Below, piece by piece: positions 50,941-59,419 of a stretch of DNA of 64,000 bases. The stretch comes from Erythrobacter sp. HI0063 (GTDB lineage Bacteria; Pseudomonadota; Alphaproteobacteria; Sphingomonadales; Sphingomonadaceae), in contig NZ_LWFF01000306.1 of the NCBI RefSeq assembly GCF_001635685.1, forward strand, positions 27,363 through 91,362. The letters are read 5' to 3'. The position numbers were made by a program, and so were the translations under genes. A model generated the notes under the pieces. The model was not told the origin of the DNA. It ran no database searches and was given only the letters and a program-made list of their open reading frames with translations. The first letter of the stretch is position 1; each line of letters opens with the position of its first letter.

Positions 50941-52167
50941 ATGGAGAGAGCCGATATCGTCATCGTGGGTTCGGGGCATGGCGGCGCACAGGCCGCCATC
51001 GCGCTGCGCCAGCAGGGGCACGAGGATTCGATCCTCATGCTCAGCCGCGATCGCACCCCGCCCTACGAGCGCCCGCCGCTGTCGAAGGAATATCTCGCCG
51101 GCGACAAGCCGCTTGAGCGTATCCTGATCCGTCCGCCCTCCTTCTGGGAGGACAAGGGCGTTGCGGTCGAACTGGGCGTCAACGTCTCCGAAGTCGATGC
51201 GATGGCGCGGGAAGTCGTTCTGGGTGACGGGCGACGGATCGGCTATCGCAAGCTTATCTGGGCTGGCGGGGGCGATCCGCGCCGCCTGTCATGTCCCGGG
51301 TCGGACCTTGCGGGCATTCATTCGGTGCGCCACCGCATGGACGTCGATGCCATTCGCGCCGATCTCGAAACCGGCGCGCGCCGCGCGGTAGTGGTCGGCG
51401 GGGGCTATATCGGGCTCGAGGCGGCAGCGATCCTGCGCAAGCTCGACTGCGAAGTCACGGTTCTCGAAGCGCAGCGCCGCGTGCTCAACCGCGTCGCGGG
51501 CGAGGAATTGAGCGGCTTCTACGAAGCGGAACACCGCCGCCAGGGCGTCGACCTGCGGCTGGAAACCGCAGTCGAACGGATCGAGGGCAAGGATGGGCGA
51601 GTTGCCGCCGTCATCACGGATGCGGGCGAAGCGATCGCCTGCGACATCGTGGTGGTCGGGATCGGCATCGTCCCCTCGGTCGGCCCGCTGATCGCCGCAG
51701 GCGCGGCGGGATCGAACGGCGTGGACGTCGACGGATATTGCCGCACCAGCGTGGACGATATCTACGCGATCGGCGACTGCGCGGCGCATGCCAATCCCTT
51801 CGCCGACAATGCGGTGATCCGCCTGGAATCGGTGCAGAACGCTCACGACATGGCGACCTGCACCGCGAAGGCGATCATGGGCGACAAGCAACCTTACGAG
51901 GCCGTGCCGTGGTTCTGGTCGAACCAGTACGATCTCAAGCTGCAGACGGTCGGCCTCTCGCTCGATCATGACGAAGCGGTGCTGCGCGGCGATCCCGAAG
52001 CGCGCAGCTTTTCGGTCGTCTATCTCAAGGAAGGCCGCGTGATCGCGCTCGATTGCGTCAACCGGGTCAAGGATTACGTTCAGGGCAAGAAACTGATCGA
52101 AGCGCGCGCCGAAATCGATCCGGAGCTGCTGGCGGACGGCGAGGTTCCGCTCAAGGAGCTTCTCTGA
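50941..52167 (+). CDS. FAD-dependent ferredoxin reductase family oxidoreductase
   Basis: About 408 residues. The N-terminal FAD motif is [20 protein letters not shown], followed by [14 protein letters not shown], the hallmark of the putidaredoxin-reductase/ThcD group. The NAD(P)H motif [16 protein letters not shown] is at about residue 150 and the second FAD motif [13 protein letters not shown] at about 280; the C-terminal reductase domain ends [17 protein letters not shown]. It would transfer electrons from NADH to a 2Fe-2S ferredoxin. The start is uncertain: ATG 50941 is used, with TTG 50905 as the alternative. Its stop overlaps the end of queG by 17 bases on the opposite strand. Confidence 0.9.
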   Translation: MERADIVIVGSGHGGAQAAIALRQQGHEDSILMLSRDRTPPYERPPLSKEYLAGDKPLERILIRPPSFWEDKGVAVELGVNVSEVDAMAREVVLGDGRRIGYRKLIWAGGGDPRRLSCPGSDLAGIHSVRHRMDVDAIRADLETGARRAVVVGGGYIGLEAAAILRKLDCEVTVLEAQRRVLNRVAGEELSGFYEAEHRRQGVDLRLETAVERIEGKDGRVAAVITDAGEAIACDIVVVGIGIVPSVGPLIAAGAAGSNGVDVDGYCRTSVDDIYAIGDCAAHANPFADNAVIRLESVQNAHDMATCTAKAIMGDKQPYEAVPWFWSNQYDLKLQTVGLSLDHDEAVLRGDPEARSFSVVYLKEGRVIALDCVNRVKDYVQGKKLIEARAEIDPELLADGEVPLKELL

Positions 52168-53224
52168 GCCGCGCAGCGGCCCAGTCGGCCGCGTCGCGCA
52201 CCACCGGATCGGAGTCGCCGCGCAGGCTTTCGACCTGCTCCAACAATTGCGGATCCGCGCTGTTTCCCGCCGCATAGAGGCAGTTTCGCACGAACCGGTC
52301 GCGCCCGATGCGCTTAATGGGAGAGCCGGAGAAGAACTGGCGAAAGCCCGCATCGTCGAAGCCGAGAAATTCGGCGAGGCGGGGCGCGACCAGTTTTTCG
52401 CGCGGGGCGAGCTTCAGGTGGCGGTGCGCCGTGTCGGCGAACTTGTTCCAAGGGCAGACCGCCAGGCAATCGTCGCAGCCATAGATGCGGTTGCCCAGAG
52501 CGGCGCGGAATTCTTCCGCCACCGGTCCCTTGTGTTCGATCGTCAGATAGGAAATGCAGCGCCGCGCATCCAATTGGTAAGGCGCGGGAAAGGCGTCGGT
52601 CGGGCAGGCATCCTGACACTTGTGACACGATCCGCACAGATCGCGGCCCGGCGCGTCTGGGGCGAGATCGAGTGTCGTGTAGATCGCGCCCAAAAACAGC
52701 CAGCTGCCGTGATCGCGGCTGACCAGATTGGTGTGCTTGCCCTGCCAGCCGATCCCCGCCGCCTGACCGAGCGGTTTTTCCATCACCGGCGCGGTGTCGA
52801 CGAAGACCTTCAATTCGCTTTCCGGCTCACGCGCGATCATCCAGCGGGCGAGCGCTTTCAGTGCCTTCTTCACGACGTCGTGATAATCGCGCCCCTGCGC
52901 ATAGACGGAGATGCGCGCGGCTTCGGAATCGCTCTCCAGAGACAGCGGATCGCCGTCGGGCGCGTAGCTCATGCCCAAGGCGATGACGCTCCGCGCGTCG
53001 GGCCAGAGGCCTTGTGGGGAGGCGCGCTGCTCCCTCCTCGCTTCCATCCATTCCATCGAGCCATGGCGATCCTCGCCCAGCCATTGCTCCAGCCGCTCTC
53101 CATTCAGAGGATCGGTGGCCGCGCTCGCGAAGCCGCAGGCCGCGAAGCCGAGCGCGGTCGCTTCGGCGCGCAGATCCTCCTGAAAAGACGTGGCGTTAAC
53201 CAATCTGCTGTTGCTCCGGTTCAC
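52151..53224 (-). CDS. queG: Epoxyqueuosine reductase
   Basis: Up to 357 residues. The cobalamin-binding N-terminal half has [13 protein letters not shown] and [20 protein letters not shown]. Two 4Fe-4S clusters follow: [16 protein letters not shown] and CISYLTIEH with [19 protein letters not shown]-like helices lie at the end. It reduces epoxyqueuosine to queuosine in tRNA. The GTG at 53224 leaves only 23 bases to the divergent ABC start; a TTG at 53203 ([11 protein letters not shown]) with GGAG upstream fits homologous N-termini better. Confidence 0.95.
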   Translation of the reverse strand: MNRSNSRLVNATSFQEDLRAEATALGFAACGFASAATDPLNGERLEQWLGEDRHGSMEWMEARREQRASPQGLWPDARSVIALGMSYAPDGDPLSLESDSEAARISVYAQGRDYHDVVKKALKALARWMIAREPESELKVFVDTAPVMEKPLGQAAGIGWQGKHTNLVSRDHGSWLFLGAIYTTLDLAPDAPGRDLCGSCHKCQDACPTDAFPAPYQLDARRCISYLTIEHKGPVAEEFRAALGNRIYGCDDCLAVCPWNKFADTAHRHLKLAPREKLVAPRLAEFLGFDDAGFRQFFSGSPIKRIGRDRFVRNCLYAAGNSADPQLLEQVESLRGDSDPVVRDAADWAAARLREAP

Positions 53225-53247
53225 GCGTGCCGGTTACCTGCACCCGG

Positions 53248-54215
<968 letters not shown>

Positions 54216-54219
<4 letters not shown>

Positions 54220-55412
54220 CCGCTTCGCGCCTTTCCCTGTGGCAGGCCGCCTGGGTGATCGCCCGGCGCGACATGCGCGCGATCCTGTTCAGCAAGGCCT
54301 TCCTCCTCTTCCTGCTCGGCCCGATCTTCTTCGGCGGAATCAGCCTCGGCGCAGGCATGCTCGGCGCGAAGGCGGCGGGCAGCGCGGAACCGGCGCGGCT
54401 CGCAGTGATCCTGTCGCCGCAGGAGACCGCGGATCTGCGCCGCGCCTATGCGGAACTCGCGCCGCTGGTGGACCTGCCGATCGTCGAGGCGGTACGCGCG
54501 AACGATACGGAGCCCCGCGCGCTTCTGAAAGACCGCGACCGCAATTTCGGCGCGGTCCTGACCGGGTCGCTCGCCGCGCCGCGCCTTACCGGAACGCCGG
54601 ACCAGATCGAGCGGTGGCGCGGCCGCGTCGCTCTGCTGGCTGCGCGTGCCATGGGTGACAGCGCGACTTATCCCAGCGTCGTGCTCGATCCCACCAGCAG
54701 CAGCGTCGCCAGCGCGCGCACCGCGCAGACCGGGACCGCCACGGCAGGGATTACGCTCCTGTTCCTGCTCACCATGCTGCTGGCCGGAATGGTGCTGTCC
54801 AATCTGGTCGAGGAAAAGGCCAACAAGATCATCGAAATCCTCGCCGCCGCGATTCCGATGGATGCCGTGTTCGTGGGCAAATTGTTCGCCATGCTCGGCG
54901 TCAGCTTCGTGGGTCTGGCGGTGTGGGGCGCGATTGCAGGCGTGGCCATCCTGCTCGGCGGGGCGGCGATCCCTGCGCTGGTTGCGCCCGCAATCGGCTG
55001 GCCCCTCTTCGTCGCGCTGTTCGTCGTCTATTTCGCGCTCGCCTATCTCCTGATCGGGTCGATCTTCCTCACCGTCGGCTCGATGGCGGCGACGGTGCGC
55101 GATGTGCAGACCCTGTCCATGCCCGCCACCATCGCGCAACTGGCGGTGTTCTTCCTGGCGACTTTCGCGATGACCGATATCGGATCGCCGATGGAGCTGT
55201 TCGCCTGCATCTTCCCGCTATCCTCGCCCTACGCGATGGTGGGCCGCGCGGCGCAATCGGCAGCACTGTGGCCCCATCTGCTCGCGCTGGTCTGGCAGGT
55301 CATGTGGGTCGCGATCTTCGTGCGGGTGGGCGCGCGCCTGTTCCGGCGCAAGGTGATGAAATCGGGGCCTGCCGGCCGCAAGCCGAAAAACAAGGGCGCG
55401 CCTGCCGTCTGA
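54216..55412 (+). CDS. ABC transporter permease (NatB/YhaP-like)
   Basis: 398 residues in the ABC-2 layout: an N-terminal helix (FLLFLLGPIFFGGISLGAGM), an extracellular domain of about 120 residues, and a block of five or six helices (TAGITLLFLLTMLLAGMVLS, VSFVGLAVWGAIAGVAILL, LFVALFVVYFALAYLLIGSI). VLSNLVEEKANKIIEILAAA is the characteristic loop of this group. It is the partner of the preceding ATPase. A 119-base gap with an inverted repeat separates it from the P450 gene. Confidence 0.9.
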
Positions 55413-55452
55413 CGCTGCGGGGACCGGATTGGGTTTTCAATCGCAACCCTGT

Positions 55453-55466
55453 TGACACCCATGTCA
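55453..55466. promoter_or_regulatory. Inverted repeat TGACA-N4-TGTCA upstream of the P450 gene
   Basis: TGACA and TGTCA are perfect complements around CCCA, and together with the preceding T they include a consensus-like -35 element (TTGACA at 55452-55457). The site ends 65 bases before the CYP153 ATG. A repressor bound here would block the promoter; which protein binds is unknown. Confidence 0.4.
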
Positions 55467-55531
55467 GTTGCGGCAGGATGCGAAGCCAGGACGAGCGACC
55501 GCCAAGGAGTCGCCGCCGATGGAGAGAGAAC

Positions 55532-56869
55532 ATGGCCACCGCCCCCATCCAGCGGCCGGAAGTCCGCCGCGAGCCGAGCGCCTACGAAGCGCTCAAATCG
55601 CATTTCGATCAGCATCCCGAGCACCGGCCCAGCCATCCGCACAAATGGGATGTCAGCCGCAGCGACATCTATGCCGAAAACACCTGGCATCCGATCTTCC
55701 GCGAAATGCGCGAGGCCGGGCCGCTGCATTACATCCCCGAAAGCCCCTTCGGCCCCTATTGGGCGGTCGTCGGCCATAAGGCGATCCAGCATATCGAGGC
55801 CCTGCCGGAAACGTTCTCGTCGAGCTGGGAGCATGGCGGGATCACCATCCTCAACCGTCTGAGCGAGGAGGAATTGGCCGAGACAGGCGTCGATCGGCGC
55901 GAGCTGCCGATGTTCATCGCCATGGATCGTCCCGAACACACCGGCCAGCGCCGCACCGTCGCGCCGAAGTTCACCCCCAGCGCGATGACCGCGATGGAGG
56001 CCGAGATCCGCCAGCGCACCGGCGAAGTGCTGGACCGCCTGCCGCATGGCGAAACCTTCGACTGGGTCGATAAGGTTTCGATCGAGCTCACCACCGGCAT
56101 GCTCGCCATCCTGTTCGGCTTCCCCTGGGAAGATCGCCGCCTGCTGACCTTCTGGTCGGACTGGTCGGGCGATACCGAGCTCGCCTCGGTGCGCGAACTG
56201 GACAAGATGCGCTGGGAAATCCTCCACGAAATGGGCGCCTATTTCCAGTCGCTCTGGGCCGAGCGGATGCAGGACCCCGAGCCGGGCGACGATCTCATCT
56301 CGATGATGATTCATTCCGAAGCGATGAACCAGATGCGGCCCGAGGAATTCATGGGCAATCTGGTGCTGCTGATCGTGGGCGGTAACGACACCACCCGCAA
56401 TTCGATGAGCGGCTTCGTCTACCAGCTCGACAAGAACCCGGACGAGCGCCGGAAATTCGAGGAAGACCCGTCGGTCATTCCCAATGCGGTGCAGGAAATG
56501 CTGCGCCTGCAGACGCCGCTCGCGCATATGCGCCGCACCTGCACCGAGGATACCGAGGTGTTCGGCCAGACGATCAAGAAGGGCGACAAGGTCGTTCTCT
56601 GGTATCTCAGCGCCAATCGCGACGAAGACGTGTTCGAGAATCCCGACGCGCTCGACCTCACCCGCGACAATGCCCGGCGGCATATCGCCTTCGGTTACGG
56701 CATCCATCGCTGCGTCGGCGCGCGGCTGGCGGAATTGCAATTGAAGATCCTGCTCGAAGAAATGCACAAACGTCGCCTGCGCGTCGATGTGGTGGGCGAT
56801 GTCGAGCGTGTGCGCGCCAATTTCGTCCATGGCTTCCGCAAGCTGGAAGTCCAGGTCTCGACATTCTGA
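55532..56869 (+). CDS. Cytochrome P450, CYP153 family (alkane/fatty-acid terminal hydroxylase type)
   Basis: 445 residues. The heme-ligand loop FGYGIHRCVGARLAELQL places the thiolate Cys at about residue 394. The I-helix has the family-typical LLIVGGNDTTRNSMSG, the K-helix region is LRLQTPLAHMRR, and LPMFIAMDRPEHTGQRR lies in the C-helix area. Full-length resemblance in the ESPFGPYWAV and QTIKKGDKVVLWY segments fits CYP153, soluble P450s that hydroxylate the terminal carbon of alkanes, alcohols or fatty acids. They need a ferredoxin and a ferredoxin reductase; a matching reductase lies at 50941 but no ferredoxin gene is visible. The ATG at 55532 has GGAGAGAG upstream. Confidence 0.92.
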   Translation: MATAPIQRPEVRREPSAYEALKSHFDQHPEHRPSHPHKWDVSRSDIYAENTWHPIFREMREAGPLHYIPESPFGPYWAVVGHKAIQHIEALPETFSSSWEHGGITILNRLSEEELAETGVDRRELPMFIAMDRPEHTGQRRTVAPKFTPSAMTAMEAEIRQRTGEVLDRLPHGETFDWVDKVSIELTTGMLAILFGFPWEDRRLLTFWSDWSGDTELASVRELDKMRWEILHEMGAYFQSLWAERMQDPEPGDDLISMMIHSEAMNQMRPEEFMGNLVLLIVGGNDTTRNSMSGFVYQLDKNPDERRKFEEDPSVIPNAVQEMLRLQTPLAHMRRTCTEDTEVFGQTIKKGDKVVLWYLSANRDEDVFENPDALDLTRDNARRHIAFGYGIHRCVGARLAELQLKILLEEMHKRRLRVDVVGDVERVRANFVHGFRKLEVQVSTF

Positions 56870-56930
56870 CGTTCGGGGGTTTTCGGGCGATCAAGCATGG
56901 GTTCAGGCCCGTTCGTTTACGGTGACGACC

Positions 56931-57431
56931 ATGACCAAGACCAAAACCTTCACCACGCATCGCCGCGGCCTGTTCGGCATTCTGGGGACCGGCGCGGCCA
57001 CCGCCGTGCTCGCCGCCTGTGGCAGCGATGCCCAGGCCAAGAGCTTCCCCGTCGCGCGCAGCGAGGCGGAATGGAAGAAGCGCCTGACGAAGGCGGAATT
57101 CACCGTCCTGCGCCAAGAAGGGACCGAACGGCCCTATTCCAGCCCGCTGAATGAGGAAAAGCGCAAGGGCGTCTATGCCTGCGCGGGCTGCGGCAACGCG
57201 GTCTATTCCTCGCGCACGAAGTTCGAAAGCGGGACGGGCTGGCCCAGTTTCTGGGATGCGATGCCCGGCGGCGTCGGCACCAGCCGCGATTTCAAGCTCG
57301 GCTATCCGCGCACCGAAGTCCATTGCGCCGATTGCGGCGGGCATTTGGGCCATATCTTCAACGATGGCCCGAAACCGACCGGCAAGCGCCACTGCATCAA
57401 CGGCGTGGCGATGGATTTTCGGCCGGCCTGA
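56931..57431 (+). CDS. msrB: Peptide-methionine (R)-S-oxide reductase with export signal
   Basis: 166 residues. The MsrB domain shows both zinc CxxC pairs (CAGCGNA and CADCGGH), SGTGWPSFWDAM, and the catalytic Cys in KRHCINGVAM. Unusually for this family the N-terminus is an export signal: HRRGLFGILGTGAATAVLAACGS, with a twin-arginine start and a lipobox-like LAAC. The mature enzyme should therefore be a membrane-anchored periplasmic reductase that repairs oxidised methionines. The ATG at 56931 is used; a GTG at 56922 is possible. Confidence 0.92.
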   Translation: MTKTKTFTTHRRGLFGILGTGAATAVLAACGSDAQAKSFPVARSEAEWKKRLTKAEFTVLRQEGTERPYSSPLNEEKRKGVYACAGCGNAVYSSRTKFESGTGWPSFWDAMPGGVGTSRDFKLGYPRTEVHCADCGGHLGHIFNDGPKPTGKRHCINGVAMDFRPA

Positions 57432-57432
57432 T

Positions 57433-58059
57433 TTACTCGGACAGCAAAACCGGGCTCTGGATCGATGCGGCCATGCACGCGAAATCGGATAGCGAGAACG
57501 TGTTGTCGAACACCAGCCCGTATTCGGGCGCGCGCCGCCAGCGGACCTTGGCGCGGATTTCGGGCAGATCGCCGCTGGTCAGCTTGACGGTCTGCGCGAT
57601 CGCAAGGGGCACGTCGCAATCGATGCACGCGCCCTGTTGAGACAGGTTGCGCGTGATCGCCTGTCCGCGCCCGGTCAGGCAGGAAACCTCGATCGGCATT
57701 TCGATATTGAGGCGTAGCTGGCGCTTCGGATAATCGGGCGCTTCGCGGATCAGTTTTTCGACCGGAACGGGCGTCAGGAAGGTGAAGCTCCCCTCCCGCC
57801 CCTCGGACCGAACCTTTTGAAGCTCGAACGCATCGCCGTTCGGCAATTCCAGCGCCATGCGGTCCCCGCTCGGCAAGCGGTGAAAGGTGCGCAGCGAAAT
57901 CCCGGTCGCCGAAACGTCGCGAATCACGCAGACGAATTCTCCCGAACCGCAGATGAGCTTGGCCGAGCGAATCAGCGAGGTGTAGCGAGTCGCGCCGCGC
58001 TGATCGCGATTCGGCGTCTCGACCTCAGCCTTTTCAAAATTCGCTTCCGGATAGCCCAT
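57433..58059 (-). CDS. Protein with two PilZ domains
   Basis: 208 residues. The first PilZ-like domain covers about residues 18-100 (RGATRYTSLIRSAKLICGSG, VIRDVSATGISLRT). A second begins with YPKRQLRLNIEMPIEVSC and TRNLSQQGACIDC at about residues 112-145. PilZ domains bind c-di-GMP through an RxxxR and a D/NxSxxG motif; both domains have variants of these, R..R and D-V-S-A-T-G in the first, N-L-S-Q-Q-G in the second. It may control motility or surface polysaccharide output. It is the last chromosomal gene before the prophage junction. Confidence 0.85.
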   Translation of the reverse strand: MGYPEANFEKAEVETPNRDQRGATRYTSLIRSAKLICGSGEFVCVIRDVSATGISLRTFHRLPSGDRMALELPNGDAFELQKVRSEGREGSFTFLTPVPVEKLIREAPDYPKRQLRLNIEMPIEVSCLTGRGQAITRNLSQQGACIDCDVPLAIAQTVKLTSGDLPEIRAKVRWRRAPEYGLVFDNTFSLSDFACMAASIQSPVLLSE

Positions 58060-58200
58060 AGTGCCGCAAGTCCCTGTTTCTTAGCACCAAATCAGTCCAC
58101 CGGATGCGGCCGACCACACCAACATCTTCTATAGAAGCCAGGTTAAAATGGAGTAAGCGGGACGGGCGCCCAACGGCGAAAATCGCTGCCGCTGGCGCAA

Positions 58201-58256
58201 TGGTGCGGGTGGCGAGACTCGAACTCGCACGTCCAAAGGACAGGGGATTTTAAGTC
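58201..58256 (-). pseudogene. 3' fragment of tRNA-Leu(UAA): probable prophage attachment site
   Basis: Read on the minus strand, 58256 to 58201 gives the anticodon loop CTTAAAA (anticodon TAA), the 3' strand of the anticodon stem, a variable arm (GTCC TTT GGAC), an intact T-arm (GCGAG TTCGAGT CTCGC), the acceptor 3' strand and encoded CCA. Upstream of this, the anticodon stem does not pair (CTAGA against TCCCC), and no D-arm or 5' acceptor strand is found. It is the kind of 3' tRNA remnant left when an element integrates in a tRNA gene and restores the intact gene at its other end. Confidence 0.85.
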
Positions 58257-58265
58257 TAGTCGCCA

Positions 58266-58395
58266 AACATTCCCGGCAATGCTGAGCGGTTCCTAACGCT
58301 CTGTCCTCATTGGAGAATTGGCGGAAATGGGCCATCCGGAACATTCCCGGAACCGTCGATTCGTTCCGCGCCTCATTACACACGCTTTACACACG
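58266..58395. repeat. Direct repeats next to the tRNA junction
   Basis: AACATTCCCGG occurs at 58266-58276 and again at 58340-58350. TTACACACG occurs at 58376-58384 and 58387-58395. The two pairs sit within 140 bases of the tRNA fragment. This placement is what one expects of arm-type integrase binding sites beside an att core, but their function is inferred from position only. Confidence 0.45.
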
Positions 58396-58578
58396 GTCGG
58401 GTTTCACCCCCACCAGATGCACGAAAAGGGGCTCCGCATCGCATGGCCCGTTCTTCGCGAACCAGTCCGCCAATAATGCCTGCGGATCATTACCGGGGCA
58501 TACCAGCAGCACCGGGCGGATAAACGCATCCGGCTGTTTACGCTCGAGCGCCTCCACCCTCGCGACCAGACTACGCAT
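58387..58578 (-). CDS. Small phage protein with N-terminal heptad motif (third of three)
   Basis: 63 residues from ATG 58578: it begins MRSLVARVEALERKQPD, a short heptad helix, and continues with an unrelated-looking part (IRPVLLVCPGNDPQALLADW). The N-terminal segment matches the two genes upstream (R-x-x-L-x-x-R-V-x-A-L-E) while the rest does not. The start overlaps the stop of the preceding gene by eight bases. Unknown function; it is the last gene before the attachment site. Confidence 0.65.
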   Translation of the reverse strand: MRSLVARVEALERKQPDAFIRPVLLVCPGNDPQALLADWFAKNGPCDAEPLFVHLVGVKPDRV

Positions 58579-58768
58579 GGACGCACCCCGGCTTGCGGAT
58601 GAAGATTCGAAGCGAGCGGCTGGCATCGCCAATCGGACCATGCTCCGCCTCATATGCTGCCGTCGCTTGTTCTTCGGTCTGGCCCGCGCGCTGGATGATC
58701 GTAAGCCACGACGCCCCCACATGCTGCCTCGCCTCCAACGCTGCGACCCGCTGACTCAGGCCGCGCAT
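58571..58768 (-). CDS. Small phage protein with N-terminal heptad motif (second of three)
   Basis: 65 residues from ATG 58768, beginning MRGLSQRVAALEARQHV. The C-terminal part (SWLTIIQRAGQTEEQATAAY, then HGPIGDASRSLRIFI) is not shared with its neighbours. It overlaps the preceding gene by 13 bases and the following one by eight, so all are translated as a unit. Confidence 0.68.
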   Translation of the reverse strand: MRGLSQRVAALEARQHVGASWLTIIQRAGQTEEQATAAYEAEHGPIGDASRSLRIFIRKPGCVHA

Positions 58769-58980
58769 CGATAAGGCCCCCGGCAATCGTTGTGCCACCA
58801 TTCGTAAAACTCCCTCGCTTGCCCTTCCGTCAGGGGTTCGAGCGGCGGGCGCGCCGCAAGCTCGGCCTGTTCCGCCTCAGTCAATTCGATCCCCAGCCAT
58901 CGGCGAATTGCGGGATCGCTTGCGATGTTCTCACCCTTTCGGGCCTCCAGCGCTTCGACCCGCTTGGTCAATGTCCTCAT
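58756..58980 (-). CDS. Small phage protein with N-terminal heptad motif (first of three)
   Basis: 74 residues from ATG 58980, beginning MRTLTKRVEALEARKGEN, followed by a helical segment (AIRRWLGIELTEAEQAELAA) and a Trp/Tyr-rich end (EFYEWWHNDCRGPYRC). The ATG overlaps the TGA of the DUF5681 gene by four bases. The shared N-terminal heptad suggests that all three small products dimerise or join the same partner. Confidence 0.7.
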   Translation of the reverse strand: MRTLTKRVEALEARKGENIASDPAIRRWLGIELTEAEQAELAARPPLEPLTEGQAREFYEWWHNDCRGPYRCAA

Positions 58981-59417
58981 GTCTTGGCCTCCAGTTCCAT
59001 GATGCGAAGTTCGAGATCGGAGACAGTCGCCAGCACCTTGTGGGCCGACAGCAGCGCCATAACCCGCCCCGCTTCGTCCGGCGTGACCTCACCCGAGGCC
59101 ACCGCCGCGAGCAATGCCGACGACGCCGCCACGGCATCCTGAGCGCTTTCGACTTTCGGCAGGACGAATGAAACCGGGCTGTCTTTCCGGGCCGGTGCGA
59201 TCCTATCAAGGCAGAGACGTAGCGCCGTAGTGTCGCCTTCCAGAGCCTTATCGATGGCTGTCCGCGTCAACTTCTCATGCTCCCCCTCTAGCAGCGCCTC
59301 GACCGCCAGCGTTGTCGCGTGCCGGGCACCTACGGGCCTGCCAGCAGGGTTGCCGGACTGGCCGGGCTTGAACGTGCCATCCTGTTTCCGGCCTATTGTT
59401 GCAGGTTTCTTCGCCAT
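58977..59417 (-). CDS. DUF5681 phage protein
   Basis: 146 residues with the signature basic/glycine N-terminus TFKPGQSGNPAGRPVGAR, then a helical domain ending in SDLELRIMELEAKT. DUF5681 proteins are small phage or integrative-element proteins, commonly near terminase genes, and are thought to bind DNA or assist packaging; I infer the phage context but cannot prove the role. It starts two bases after the giant gene ends and overlaps the next gene. Confidence 0.88.
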   Translation of the reverse strand: MAKKPATIGRKQDGTFKPGQSGNPAGRPVGARHATTLAVEALLEGEHEKLTRTAIDKALEGDTTALRLCLDRIAPARKDSPVSFVLPKVESAQDAVAASSALLAAVASGEVTPDEAGRVMALLSAHKVLATVSDLELRIMELEAKT

Positions 59418-59419
59418 GC

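Noticed and set aside
58201..58340. A complete tRNA-Leu, possibly with an intron
   Set aside because: No 5' acceptor strand (GCGGGTG-like) or D-arm was found upstream on the minus strand, and the anticodon stem does not pair.
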